A stretch of DNA of 64,000 nt from Verpa conica. Lineage: Eukaryota > Ascomycota > Pezizomycetes > Pezizales > Morchellaceae. Positions 34,000 to 46,000 of the stretch are shown here, one piece after another (the stretch's first letter is position 1; each line of letters begins with the position of its first letter). Both the position numbers and the translations under genes were made by a program. Under the pieces are notes generated by a model. The model was given only the letters and a program-made list of their open reading frames with translations. It did not search any database and was not told the DNA's origin. Location of the stretch: NCBI GenBank assembly GCA_033030425.1, contig JAUFSD010000020.1, positions 992,001-1,056,000 on the forward strand. Direction: 5' to 3'.

Positions 34000-36083
34000 A
34001 ATATTGCATACACCCTCCTTCGGCGAGTAACCCTACCCATATATGAGCTGGGACAACAGGCAAAGAAAAATAGCTCTTTTTGTAAGATTCTCGTGGGCTT
34101 GTGGGCTAACTGCTTTGTATTACTGCTTATATCCAACTCTATCGGGGTTCCATAGTATGACATAGTATATGATTAGGCTTATGAAACGGGATAATACCAA
34201 GGACAGGCAGTGTTTAGTGTTGATATAAGCTAAAAATAACTGCAAGGCGGTATAATCCTCACCTGAATTCATACCAATAGCCACCCATCAAACAGTATGT
34301 ATTTAAATATTTAATTGTATAGTAATAGGGTTAGGATTCGATGCTCTTGAATTATAGTACCCTTAGATCGATATAAAACCACTCTATCATCATATAAGCC
34401 TACGTAATTGCAATCTCCATTCATAATTCATCAATTCAATCTACCAAATAGGCACTAGAGCTGTATTATTTTATATAAGTATTTATTCCTTTACACGACG
34501 CACAATATTCCTGTTTCGTCTCCTGTTGTATCTTCTTATAGCTATAGGTGCCCGAATCATGAGAATTCAGCTACCTATAGCTATGTATAACTAGATCCGC
34601 CGCTATTGCTAATCATACTTAATGCTCTCTCCCGCCATGCGTTTCCCCTCTTCCCTGCCAACGCCCTCGACTAAAGACGCATGAGGAGGTCACGACGGCA
34701 ATGTAATGATACACAATGACTGCGGTACCTGTCACAAGCATTAGTTCCTAATCAATATAACCTTCATAGTCATCCCCACGAGCATCTTATCAACAGCATC
34801 CGCCTCTGTGTTATACCCACTAAAAGCTCTATTTAGAGGGTTCAGATATGAGGGGAGGGCACCCCCTCACAGGCTATTGTCTGAAGCTACTTACTAATTG
34901 AACTAATACCAGAGTCAAATGGCTCCACCAGTTTAGTAGCAGATTGTAGATTATAGCTGAATCTCTCAGCCATCTTTTCAACTTATTAGAACCGTTGCTT
35001 CAGTGCTTTCCTTGCTGTAACAGAAGTTTAATAAAGATATGACACCGGTAAGTTATGAAAGTCTAACTTACCTTTCGCATGGATTGTACGTTGTCTTCGG
35101 GATGCAACATATCTGCGGTAGTCTGTGTCGCGGGGAAAGAAGTTAGCAATGAAAGGGTAGAAGTTAGAGATGAAGTATTGGGAGTCGGATTTCTCATTAC
35201 AACTATTAGGTCACCAGCCATATCTATCCATCACAACCAGGCTGATAATAGAGTCGTGGTGCCCAACTTTCCACGGCGTATACGTAATTCTGGTGTATTG
35301 TAATGTTCTAGCCAGGTCTGGAACACCGCCCATCTAGGCCCTGTCCTTGATCGGCCGGCCCACCAAAGGGCGTTCCTGGATGGACTGGTGTACCGGAGAA
35401 CAGGAACAGACACTGTAGAATGGCCAGTCCATTCATGAGCATCCCGGCTCTGTTTTAGTACCGGTATCGTTCTGGGTATATTGTAGGGTTTCTATCGGTG
35501 GGCTTTAGGTAGCGTATTTGGAGAGCTTGTTGCTAAGTATTTGCTATTTTAGGAGTATGTTGATGCTGCCTCCGGATCTCTAGATCTCTTTATAACTTGA
35601 TCTATATACAGAGTAGTATCCTAGCGATGGCTAAGATATATCAGCGGGGACTGTATCACATCTAGTTAGAAGGTTATAAGATACTTACAATAGATATGGA
35701 ACCCGTCCGGTACTCATTTCATCGTTGTTTGTGTCAATACGGTTGTGGTGGTTTTGTCAGCAAAGTAGGTTCTTTTCTGGTGGGCCAGTCTTTATATGGT
35801 TGTTTACTGATATGCGGCTCTCCTCGAATGGACTAGAACAACCGCGACTCTTTGGAAGGGGGCTCTTATCCGGCTTTGTCAGCCAGTTTTGTTCCCTGCA
35901 TAAGAATGCATCTAGAAATAGCTAAATGCTGGCCTTCATTGCATATAATCATGAACTCAACCTAGAAAATAAGGAATACATAATTTATGCTCGCATACTA
36001 GACAAAAGAAGTAAGCATTACAAGGACCGTAGGTCTGCCATTCCTAGTATCTTAGTCATCAATCTCGCTACGCTCGAAATAAC
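34000..36083. other. gene-free stretch
   Basis: No supported gene. Frames of 60-75 codons on both strands around 35079-35925 have no recognised features. A GTCTAGACAAAAGAAGTAAGC-like word is found at 35998, again at 36181 and, diverged, at 40031. Confidence 0.4.
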
Positions 36084-36170
36084 GAGTATCCCCACTGCGT
36101 GGGGCCCCTCTCTCCTGTTTTCTCTCAGAGAAAAGGATTAGGTGATTAAGAACTATATTAATCTATGAGG
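36084..36170 (+). repeat. 87-bp dispersed repeat, copy 1
   Basis: Begins GAGTATCCCCACTGCGTGGG and runs through GGCCCCTCTCTCCTG to CTATGAGG. A second direct copy with a few changes lies at 38184-38269. The copies bracket the MULE-type MITE and the 36949-37683 gene. Confidence 0.8.
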
Positions 36171-36309
36171 CCTGGCGCGTGTCTAGACAAAAGAAGTAAG
36201 CGTTACACACCACGTGACCTACCTCCTTCGTTCCTAGGTTGTTTGGTACGTAGAGTACTGGGGCCCCTCTCAATATTTTTTTAAGAAAGAAAAAAGAATA
36301 GATAAGACC

Positions 36310-36766
36310 TAGTCTCGTGCCCAGCCCCATTATTTGCTGCGCAGCACCGTAGGGTCTGGAGCAGTAAAGTTCCGAGAAATCTCGGGGGTATCTCCGAAAA
36401 CCTCCGGACCCCTCGGGGGATTGGGCTGGCTCGGGGGGGCTCGGGAGGTCTTTTGACCTCCGAAGGTACTTAGGTTTGTGTGATGGCTTCATACAAATGT
36501 AAGTACCTAATTTCTGCCGAAAATCCCCAAAACACCCCGACCTGCTGGGGCTTTCAAGTAAGCTCGGGGGTTTTCCTTGGCTAGCTCGGCCTTTTAAAGG
36601 TACTTAGGTCTGTGTGGGACAACCACACAAAGGTAAGTACCAAATTTTCCCCGAAAGCCCCCCGAGAGAAATACCCCCGAAAAAATGAATTGGGCAAGCT
36701 CGGAGGGGTTAGCACACCAGACCCTACGGTGCTGCGCAGCAAATAATGGGGCTGGGCACGAGACTA
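36310..36766. mobile_element. Mutator-type MITE, 457 bp
   Basis: Perfect terminal inverted repeats of about 50 bp beginning TAGTCTCGTGCCCAGCCCC, with a 9-bp target duplication GATAAGACC at 36301-36309 and 36767-36775. A 9-bp duplication is characteristic of Mutator-like elements. No coding capacity. Inside are two tandem hairpins of about 45 bp each (GGTACTTAGG ... GTAAGTACC), which may be a nested smaller element. Confidence 0.85.
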
Positions 36767-36948
36767 GATAAGACCGGACTCTCTCATCTTATCACTGGCA
36801 TTATCTTGGCAATCATTTATTATTATTATTATTAATTACTAACTGTGGCGCCCCTTGCTTCACCGGGCGCGGACTAACTAAACTAAATTAATTACCACAA
36901 ATAGATCTCCCGGGAAAGAACTCCACCGTATACTCATCTTCAATCATG

Positions 36949-37683
36949 CTAAACAATGCTTCCGCTGCTCAACGCGGCGTACATGCAGTCCACTAGCACC
37001 GAATAGTTCTTCATCCATAGCCCTTTGTCCTCATCCATCCACGGAAATACTGCCTCTATTTTCCCTGAGTGCTGAAAGGATGTCCCATCATATCTGAATA
37101 TTTGCCACGACTCCCCAGTTGTAACAAAACCATACACTTCACCTCCACTATTGTTGTCTCTCGCATCCTTCATTGATAGCAAACACTGCTTCATCGCATC
37201 TCCAAGGGACGATTCCTCCGCTTCTATGATGAGGACATAGTTGTGTTCCTTCACTGAAATCAGGTCCATTATAATAAATTCTTCATAGCCGCTGGAGTCT
37301 GTAGAGACGGTGTCTTTCTCCCTCAATAGCTGGATACTGTTGTGTCCCGTTTTGAGTATGAGATCGGTGATTATTGGACCGATGGTGTAGAGAACCAAGT
37401 CATTAACGTTGGTTTCTTTAAAGAACGTATTCACCTCCGTAGGATATCCTTCCATGATAAGATATTCCAATATCCGGTTGTACACCTTTTCCTTGGTCAT
37501 CAAGACCGAGTCTTCTCCTTCAAGCGTATAGTTGGCATCTCTCAACATGTGTTGGACCGGGACCACCTTGATTGTATTCATCCTAAAGCCTAGTCTGTCC
37601 TCTGCGTCTAAGGGGGACATGTTCGTATACGAAGTAGTCCACTTCGCTTTCCTTTTCTCCTGGTTCTTGTTGTCGTCACCCAT
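36949..37683 (-). CDS. uncharacterised fungal protein, 244 aa
   Basis: An intact frame with protein-like composition. The C-terminal half has EEFIIMDLISVKEHNYVL, IIEAEESSLGDAMKQCLLSM and EVYGFVTTGESWQIFRYDG. This resembles fungal proteins I recall with a restriction-endonuclease-like core, where a hydrophobic strand carries E-x-K and is followed by a helix with Q. Here the motif would be E-x-E, so catalysis is doubtful. No signal peptide or membrane segment. It lies alone on the minus strand between MITEs and repeats. The family assignment is a weak inference; that it is a real gene is more secure. Confidence 0.6.
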   Translation of the reverse strand: MGDDNKNQEKRKAKWTTSYTNMSPLDAEDRLGFRMNTIKVVPVQHMLRDANYTLEGEDSVLMTKEKVYNRILEYLIMEGYPTEVNTFFKETNVNDLVLYTIGPIITDLILKTGHNSIQLLREKDTVSTDSSGYEEFIIMDLISVKEHNYVLIIEAEESSLGDAMKQCLLSMKDARDNNSGGEVYGFVTTGESWQIFRYDGTSFQHSGKIEAVFPWMDEDKGLWMKNYSVLVDCMYAALSSGSIV

Positions 37684-38183
37684 CGTGTCTGTATATACAC
37701 TAATGCGTCAGTGTTACTTCTCGCCGACCGTAGGTAATAGAGAGAGACTGATATCCCTGTACTCGTCTAGCTAGGAGAATGATTCGAGTAGCGGAATCAC
37801 ACGATAGTTCTCTGTATACAGAGGTCTGTGCACCGTGTGGTTAACAAACGTCCGTTGGAGTGTGTAGCGGTGATTGTTTTTACCAACCGGAGTGGGGGCT
37901 GCCCCCCTCTATACAGCCCCCGGTAGAATTATTATGGAAATGTGGCACGCACGATAATTCGTCTTCTACTCTTTTGACAAAGGTTTGGAAAATAGCATTG
38001 GCTAGAAGCCCATGCTCGATAATCCCTGTTTCCAGAATAATTCTACCAGAGGCTGTACACTCCTGCAGTAGCCGGGTAATCCACTGGGCGGGTGTGCCAG
38101 GCGTGGGCGTGTGCCATATAAATGTGCCAAGTGTTAGGTCCGTCGAGCCAGGACCGAACTTTACTGCATGGCTGTGAAGTACC

Positions 38184-38269
38184 GGGTATCCCCACTGCGT
38201 GGGGCCCCTCTCTCCTGTTTTTTCCCAGAGAAAAAGATTAGGTGATTAAGATTATATTAACCTATGAGG
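38184..38269 (+). repeat. 87-bp dispersed repeat, copy 2
   Basis: Direct copy of 36084-36170 (GGGTATCCCCACTGCGTGGG to CTATGAGG), with a few substitutions and a 1-bp deletion. Confidence 0.75.
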
Positions 38270-38348
38270 CTGAGATCTAATGTAGCCACGCTAAGCGATC
38301 TAGTCACTTGGCACTATCCTCCGCTTCTCTCCAGAAGTGAAACTATTA

Positions 38349-38522
38349 CAGTACAATCGCCTTATAAGAATTCAGGCTATAAGAAGATTCGCCCTATAAG
38401 AATATGTAGTCCGACCTAGACAAGAGTTATTTTATATGCATCAGTGCTTTCCTATAAGGATAACTGCTCTATAAGAATATGATATTGCACAAAAACCATA
38501 TTCTTATAGGGCGATTGTACTG
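38349..38522. mobile_element. pogo/Tc1-type MITE, 174 bp
   Basis: Ends CAGTACAATCGCCTTATAAG and, in reverse complement, CAGTACAATCGCCCTATAAG, flanked by TA at 38347-38348 and 38523-38524. The TATAAGAAT word is repeated inside. Same family as 3744-4079. Confidence 0.8.
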
Positions 38523-38686
38523 TATACATAATATTTAAAGAAAACCGTGAGCCTTAGCCCACGGAAAGCGGCCGGTACACCGCCCGCCATAGTAAACTAT
38601 TGTCCACAAGTATCAGACTACACCACCGTCCCGTACTAAACACTCGATCGATCTCGTCACGGGATACAAAGACTCCAATAGAGAGT

Positions 38687-39233
38687 CTAGATCACTGTCG
38701 CCGTGATGCCGAGGTACTTCTTCAGCTGTCGCCTTCGAACAGCGACAGTCCCGACCGTGGGCAGACCATAACTATCGAGGAGTCTATTAAGATCCACTGA
38801 AGTCAGGCGATCGATGTCGCCCTGAGTCATCGGGAAGTCTTCGACGTCCTCGTTGCGTCGAGTCCTGAGTGGAATCAACTGGGAGTCTGTCGTGATCGCG
38901 ACAGAGCTATTCGTCAACCGAGCTACCGCATTATAGTCACTGAGTTTAACGTCAGCTGACCGTCCATTCATCTCATCCCGCCGAAAGAGAAAGGGGGAGC
39001 GGATCGTCGAATACTCACGCTGCCTCGAGTCTCAGTTCCATGTTCTCGAACTTCCGTTCCATGTCCTGTCGCATCGCCCTCAGCTCTGCCAGTATCAACG
39101 CCCCACCGTCGAAAGCGGGGACATTCCCCATCCTCCCGAGGTTTGTCGCCAACTCGAGAGATAAACGACCGACGCCGTTCATTGTTTCTTCCATCGCCTT
39201 GAAGTCGGGCTGTCCTTGATCGAGAGCAGCCAT
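38687..39233 (-). CDS. conserved fungal protein, spliced, 155 aa
   Basis: Two exons: 39233-39019 and 38939-38687, with a 79-nt intron (donor GTGAGT, branch GCTGAC 16 nt before the acceptor, acceptor CTCAG). The join gives ...MELRLEAADYNAVARLTNS with no frame loss. Residues about 50-70 form a short coiled coil (MRQDMERKFENMELRLEA). The C-terminus (DRLTSVDLNRLLDSYGLP ... VRRRQLKKYLGI) resembles a small helix-turn-helix or SAP-like fold. I recall homologues in many ascomycetes with the same order, all of unknown function. Intact. Confidence 0.75.
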
Positions 39234-40010
39234 TCCTATTCTATACCCTCGGTTAGAATATATTCAAAATCATTATCGGGTTAGGGGGGTACCCACTTTG
39301 AATCGTCTCTGGGTGGCCGTAGTATAATCGTGCAGCGATTAGATACAAGCGTTGGCAGCGGGTGATATACCTTATCTTGCAAGTACCTCGAGGGTTGTCG
39401 AAGATGAAGTTGTCTAGGAGTATTCTCCAAGAAGAGGGCGAACCGCCCCCTCTATATACTCCTTGCTGTGGCCCGGGTAACCCTTGGGCGAGTGTGCCAG
39501 GCAGGGTGCGTGTGTCACATCAATTTGCCAAGGGTTAGGTCTACTGTGCCAGTGACCACCTTTACTATGGGCCTGAATTCTTCAGTCTTAACGATGTACT
39601 AATGTGCCATGAGCCAGCTTTTGTCTTGTTGGTTGCTGTCCGAGTAATCCAAGGGAGATGGTTGTCATCTGTCCCAAGGGCGGGTATACCCTCGTTATAT
39701 AGTCAGCCCGGCACAGGGTAACTAGCTAGCCCTGCGTGCCAGCCCTCAGTGCTGTTGCCTAATCGGGAGTATTGGACAAGGTGCTCTGTGCCAGAGCGTG
39801 CCAAGGGTTAGGTCTCCTGTGCCAGGACCACTTTATACTGTGGAGTGTATTCTACATCCTTAACAAATACCCTATGTGCCATGAGCCAGCTTTTGGCCAG
39901 GCCTCTGTGCCAAGGGTTAGGTCTCTGTGCCAGGACCACCTCATACTGTAACGTACCCTGCAGTCTTAATAAATGCCACTCGTACCTAACCCCAGCTTTT
40001 GTCTAGGAAT

Positions 40011-41129
40011 CATCTAGGCGGCTGGCACCGCTCTAAACAAAAGACGTAAGCGGTGCCTAATCTAGATGATCCCTTTGACCGCATATCGGTCAAGAAAGAG
40101 GTCAGGATAAAAATTAACTCCCTAGTGTTACCACAGTCTTAAAACTAACCCTCACCCACTCGGCTACCGCCCCGTGACTAACCATCGAACTATCATGTCA
40201 ACTCCAGGTAGAGATTGATACCTCTCTAAGGCACTTCCAGTGAAGCACACTCCTGAACCCAGATCAATCAGAAAACTAACCAAATGGTAGGTATTTTAAT
40301 TTCTATGGAGGAAGGGTTAGGGTTAGGGTTACTTGAGCTTAACTTACAGCACCCCCGGATCAATCTTTCTGTGCTTAGAGACCCTAGAAATAATTCAAAC
40401 ATTCAATATCTATATAGGGGCTTCCTGACCTATCTCCGGCAGTCTTCGCAGGAGTTAAGGCTATTTCCGTAAAGTAATAGATGCACCTATCCCACGAGCC
40501 CTATCGGGGGTCGTCCGGCGATTCATATTTACATAATATCATTCAGCTAGCATCTGTGGCTTAAAATTATTAACATATAGGTTCATTCTGCATAATAGTA
40601 GTATCTAGAAATTAATGTACCACTGCGAAGCTTGTAAATACTTCTAGATATTACGGTTTGTATCTAGCGGTATACTACTGGTCGAAACCGCTCCCACTAG
40701 AGAGTGCATGTGTTGAGATTGTCTGAGATGAATTCCGTAAAGACTTAAAGAATTGAGATTGCTTGGTTACTAGAGATCGAGGGGGAATTTTCCCCATATT
40801 TATACACAAAATACCCTTGTTAATAATAATCCCCCTTGTATCTTAACAGCAAAAATAGTAAAACATAACCAAGTGTCATCAAACGTATTGTGGCAATCGC
40901 TTATTCCAATACTCCGTCCCACAGAAAACTAGGTAGTGGTATGGTATCTAAACGAACAATAGCTTTAAGTAGACTTAATCCTAGGTAAACTTAATGTGAT
41001 GTGCAGGGTTAGGGTTTTACCATAATCATGTTGTACAAGATTTGGTTGCCTGAATGCTTACCCCATCTCCGCATTTTGCTCAGTCAAAGAACCGCATATC
41101 ATACATCAATCTAGCAAAGTACAAATCCA
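40011..41129. other. gene-free stretch with a telomere-type tract
   Basis: Contains the longest telomere-type tract in the window (GGGTTAGGGTTAGGGTT, 40314-40330) and another at 41006-41018 about 115 bases upstream of the SET gene. A small hairpin lies near 40010-40065 (GAATCATCTAG ... CTAGATGATCC). No coding region. Confidence 0.5.
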
Positions 41130-41956
41130 ATGCCTACTCAAATATATGAGATTGTTGCTATTCCTTCTGCTGGACTAGGCCTAGTTGCCAAATCCCGTAT
41201 CCCCCGCGGAAAGCTCATACTATCTGAGCCCCCACTCTTCACCTCCAAATCATTAACCTTATACCATGGCTTAGCGGTGACTGAGCTCGCATCGGTCGTT
41301 AGGGCCCTTCCCCCTGCTGGTAAACTCTCGCTCTACTCTTTATATAACCAATATGAAGCCAGCGAAGCCAGCCAGGACGCCGGTATCTTCAGAACGAACG
41401 GTGTAGTAATGAATCCACAGTCAACAGAGTGGGGCATCTTCCCGATCTGTTCCCGCATCAACCACAGCTGCGCTCCGAACTCTCACGCCACTTGGAACGC
41501 CACACTCGGGAAACGAGTATTATACGCTCTTACGGACATCCTACCGGGGAGATAGCCGAGCTGAAGAGTGCCGTCGCAGGCCCGCAACCCGTGCTCCTAG
41601 ATCCGCACAAAGCACTGGGACAATGACGAAGACTCCTAGAGCTTTATAAAGAAGAGCAGTTGAACGATGATTCGGCTGTTAATACGTACAACACTGCTTT
41701 GCAGATCTGCGCTACGTACGGAGACACGGCTCGTACAAGTGCGTTTGCTTCCTTGTTTGCTGATGCTATGGTGAATGCGCACGGACCAGGGTCTGTCCCG
41801 GAGAAGGTGCAGATGGCTATAGACCAGCCTGAGAAACATCAGCTGGCAAATATAATGGGCATGCTTGGGATGACTTGGCAACAAAATAATTCTGCTGTGC
41901 CGAGGAGGGGGAGTGCTGAGCTTGAACGGTGGCTATGGGCTCGGGCGTCAAGGTGA
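41130..41956 (+). pseudogene. SET-domain methyltransferase (SMYD-like), frameshifted
   Basis: The N-terminal part reads GLGLVAKSRIPRGKLILSEPP, then CSRINHSCAPNSHATWN and LYALTDILPG, the first half of a SET domain as in small fungal SET proteins. The motif expected next (GEEIT-SYI) is broken: bases are missing at 41547-41555, a TAG appears and the catalytic-Tyr and Cys-rich segments are absent. The C-terminal helical part resumes after 41630 (YNTALQICATYGDTARTSAFA ... GMTW) and ends at 41956. The enzyme is therefore not functional. A telomere-type motif and TTGCCTGAATGC lie upstream, as for family II genes. Confidence 0.75.
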
Positions 41957-43006
41957 ACTGTACTTATGTAATATTCTACTACGGCCCCCCGCGGGAGGAT
42001 TGTATATCGGATATATATCAGAGGGTTAGGGTTAGTTACCTGGATATGCTGGTGCGAACAAAATGAGTTCATTATTAGTGTACGTATCCCTTACGCTAGT
42101 GAAAAATGCTGCCCACCCAAAGTGGCGGTGCTTAATAAATAGTGACCTATGAAAAAGAATAGAAGCCTGGGACTAGCCACACGAATCTAGCCCCCACGCA
42201 AAAATGGCAGCTTCACCAGCGGAAGGGATAGGGATTGGTTCTACAGCTGACTAAAGCCCATGGAGTGACATAATATCTTATCCTTAGAATATAATTATTG
42301 TTACTAATAGTGTCTGACTGGTACCGCATAAGACAAGGTTTGCGCCAAGACACCCGGGTGAAACCCCTTGCATTTTGAGATTGGGACAAGAAGTTACGAA
42401 TCACCTCACTTGTAAAGGCAGATACTACCTTCATCTGGGCGAAAAAAAGCTTCCAAAGAATTCTCAGTAAGGTACTCAAGCCACACTTTGTTTTTACCCC
42501 AAAGTGCGGAAACAGATCTCACCAATTGATTTGGTAGCTGGTCTGTTGTGAGGCTGTAGATCTGGATCTGACGTGTCACATATCATATGTAACATTTTCC
42601 ACCAAGTTCAACTGTGAGCAGGAGACCTCGCATAGTTACCTTGGCCCAAGATGCCAGTAAACTATAAATAGTCATGCTTTATGAGCCCCGCAGACCTCAC
42701 ATCTATGACACGGCACCTGGAAAACCTTTGTACTCTCACTTACAAAGCCTATTTTGCCTTTATACTATACCCGCAAACGGATTCACCTCCCTCTATTATT
42801 ATCCTATACGGGGAGGAGACTTTACAGCCTAGTTGTTATAAGTTCACCTACCGGACCTTTACCCCACAGGCTTGCTGCCCTCATCATTCTAAGCTCGGGT
42901 ACGTTAATTTTATTCTCCCCTTTGTATGGCCTTTGCCAATCAACGAGACCGAGTTTATTGACATGTATAAGAAACGTACACCCGAAATTCTACACCAGGC
43001 CGAACC
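41957..43006. other. intergenic stretch and probable NLR promoter
   Basis: Holds a telomere-type tract (GGGTTAGGGTTAG, 42023-42035) and a TATA box (CTATAAATAG, about 42662-42671) roughly 340 bases upstream of the HeLo-NACHT-ankyrin start. A 110-codon frame (42681-43013) overlapping that start is read as 5' leader, not as a gene. Confidence 0.45.
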
Positions 43007-46000
43007 ATGGTAGAACCTATTTCGATGGCAGTGGGTACTGCCCTAGGAGTAGTGGGGTTATATGGCGCTTGTCTAGAGATTATGGGCATAATCGACACTG
43101 GAAAAGGCTTCTGGAGGGATTCACAAATGCTACTTACCCTTTTCGAAGCAGAGAAGTTGCTTTTCACCAAATGGGGTACAAGGGTTGGAATTGACGGCGG
43201 AAGAGGTCCTAGTCTGCATCGCTGCCTAGGCGGTAGATCCAGAGACTATCAAGTTGTCCATGGAATCCTCAGGCAGTTACATATTCTCCTAAGCGACACA
43301 GAAACATTGAAGAATAAGTATGGCCTTGAGCTCGGATCCTCATCTATCGCCACACGGCCAACAGGGGAGGGACCAAGCTATAAGGAACGGAGGACAACTT
43401 TTGCTCGCAGATTAGTTTGGGGGGGGAGGGATAAAAACAAGTTTGAGCTGCTTCTAATCGATGTCGGCACTTTTGTTAAGAAACTACATGATTTAGTCAC
43501 ATTTGAGGATCCGAAGGTGGGAGACATAGCTAAGGAGCTATCGATGGTGAAATTACTCCTGGATGGTATGATCCCAGTTATACCCCGTGTTGCTCTCTGG
43601 CTAATAGTATATAGGTGAGTCAACAGAGGGCAGGGAATTTCGTAGCGATATGAATGATATGCGTGGCGATATCGAGGACTTCATTGATGGTAAGTCAGTA
43701 ATATTTGAGATAGCTATCATAGATAACTAACGCTGCTAGAAAATCATCGTATGACTCTATTAGCCTGGATTGGGGGAGTATCAACGGATGAACAGTATGA
43801 AGAAGCCACCCGTGAGAGACAAGTTGGTACCTGTACCTGGATTCATTCTCATGAGAAGTTTCTTGATTGGTTTGGACCTCCCTACGATAAACCCTCTGTC
43901 TCATGGCTCCATGGGGGTCCTGGTATAGGGAAAACATTTTTGTCCGCAAGCATCGTTCAGTATCTCAAGTGCAACTCAGCACGTCCGACGGCATTTTTTT
44001 TTTGTACTCACGAGGACACAAAGAAAAACCAAGTCAAATCAATTATTCGATCATGGGTATATCAGCTTGCAGCCCAAAGAGAATCCACTCTAGAGGTCGT
44101 CCGCAAATTGAGGCCTGATGTTGGAGATGCGACTCAAACCCTTATGTGGAACGTTTTTAAGGCCATTCTGGTTGAGCTAGGCTCATGCTATCTTGCTATT
44201 GATGGATATGATGAATGCCTCGATTATGATCCTGCCTCCCGAGCTCGCCAAGAAGGAACCAGAAAACTATTTCTGACAAATCTTATGCTTTCAATACAAT
44301 CCACAGGAGCAAAGGTGATCATAATGAGTCGTCACCTGGGAGAAATCAAAGCAGGTCTTGGATTGGATAATCCTACGTCACAACTCGCCTTTGTATCTAA
44401 CTACCCCATCACTAAAAGCGATACGACTGAGGATATCAAAATAGTTGCGCGTGCTATCACTGATTCCAAAATCAGTAGCACACACAATCGGAGTGAAATA
44501 TCTGATAAGCTCGCAGAGGACTGTCAGGGGATGTTTCTCTGGCTTAGGCTTGAAGGGCAAAGGCTAAGAAAAGGGATGCGACCTGACCGAGTTAAAGAGA
44601 TACTTGCTTCAACCCCGAGAGGTCTGGGCCATGCATTCAAGAGGGATCTTCTAAACATCTCGAAGATGGAAGAATATGATCGTAAAAAAGCACAAGATAT
44701 TCTACGGTGGATGCTCTATGCCTTTCGACCGCTTTCAGTGATTGAGCTTCTCCAACTCACAGAAGTAAGCATTGATAGTCCAGTTCAGCTTGATGAGTAT
44801 GACGACATCGATGAGGAGGTTGTCGAAGCCAGGGTCTTGAATCGCTGTGGGTCATTCATTGAGATTCGCGGAGCCCCCCACCTGCACGACAGTGGTACCG
44901 ATATCGGTAATAGTACTGTTCATTTCATACATTTCTCTGCTAAAGAGTTCCTCCTGAACGCGCAAGAGGACTCCATAGAGTACAGCCTCCCAGCTTCTTT
45001 TTACCCAGATCCTGGGCGTGATCACGGCATCCTCCACGATACTTGTCTAACATACACATTTCTAAGGCCGCTAGCAAAGCCGGCAGACTCCTCCATAGCG
45101 ACGAGCAGGGAGCTTGCACTAAGAGAGACCTCCAACTTCATTACGGATTATCCTTACTATTATTGGGCAGATCATTTTGATCTTTCTACAGGAAAGAGAA
45201 GGGTTGAGTGCGTTGGTATCCAGAAGCGACTTCTAGACCAAGGGCCACTATTTACCCGTTGGTTCTATACTGTCCTCGAAGGGGATAGTTTCCCCATATC
45301 TTTCAGAGATGACTTGGTAAATTTTGAAGACAACATGACACCGCTCCATGCTGCTTCTTACCTTGGGCTACTGGAGCTCTTTAAGGAGCTCCTCGGTAAC
45401 ATGGATGAGGTTCCCCGTGATCTTCTGAATTTTGCGGCCCTGGGTGGGCGGCAGAATATAGTCTCTCTGTTACTCAGTAGAGATGATACTGACGTAAATG
45501 CCGCCAATAACTCATTACACACTACCCCTCTAGTGGTTGCATCGAGGTGTTCTCAGGAAGGAATTACTCAACTTTTACTCAGCCTAGAGGACATTGATGT
45601 GAACAAACAATCACCCCTTACGTTTGCTTGTGAGGTGGGCTGTATATCAATTGTTCGAATGTTTCTCGCGAGGGAGGATATCGACGCGAACTCCAAAGAC
45701 AACCGTGGATATACCCCGCTATACATGGCAATTTCAAAAGCCAATATAAAAGCAGCCGAACTACTTCTATCACGGTGCGACGTGGATGTGAATGCCGTAA
45801 GCAACGGTGAGACACCGCTACATACGGCGGTGGTGGTCCGCGGCTGGCAAGAAGTAACGAAATTACTTCTTTCAAGGCCTGAGGTGGATTTGAATGCTGT
45901 CAACAACAACGGAGAGACACCACTACATACGGCGATGCGCTTGGGGGGGCAAGAAGCAATCAACTTACTTCTTTCGAGGTCTGATGCAGATGTGAATGCT

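Larger units (their letters stand above)
38040..40010 (+). repeat. dispersed/tandem repeat family with GTGCCAAGGGTTAGGTC
   Basis: Copies at about 38050-38170, 39465-39640, 39765-39895 and 39900-40010. The core order is CCGGGTAA, GGGCG(A/G)GTGTGCCAGG, GTGCCAAGGGTTAGGTC, TGTGCCAGGACCAC, then TGCCATGAGCCAGCTTTTG. The last two are adjacent tandem copies. The function is unknown; it could be an LTR or MITE remnant. The spliced gene at 38687-39233 lies between copies. Confidence 0.65.

Noticed and set aside
40314..40330. GGGTTA tract as a sign that the window is a chromosome end
   Set aside because: It is only about three repeats long, and similar short tracts are spread through the whole window, so this is interstitial.
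42681..43013. 110-codon frame overlapping the NLR start
   Set aside because: No recognisable features. It lies between the TATA box and the NLR ATG, so it is read as 5' leader.
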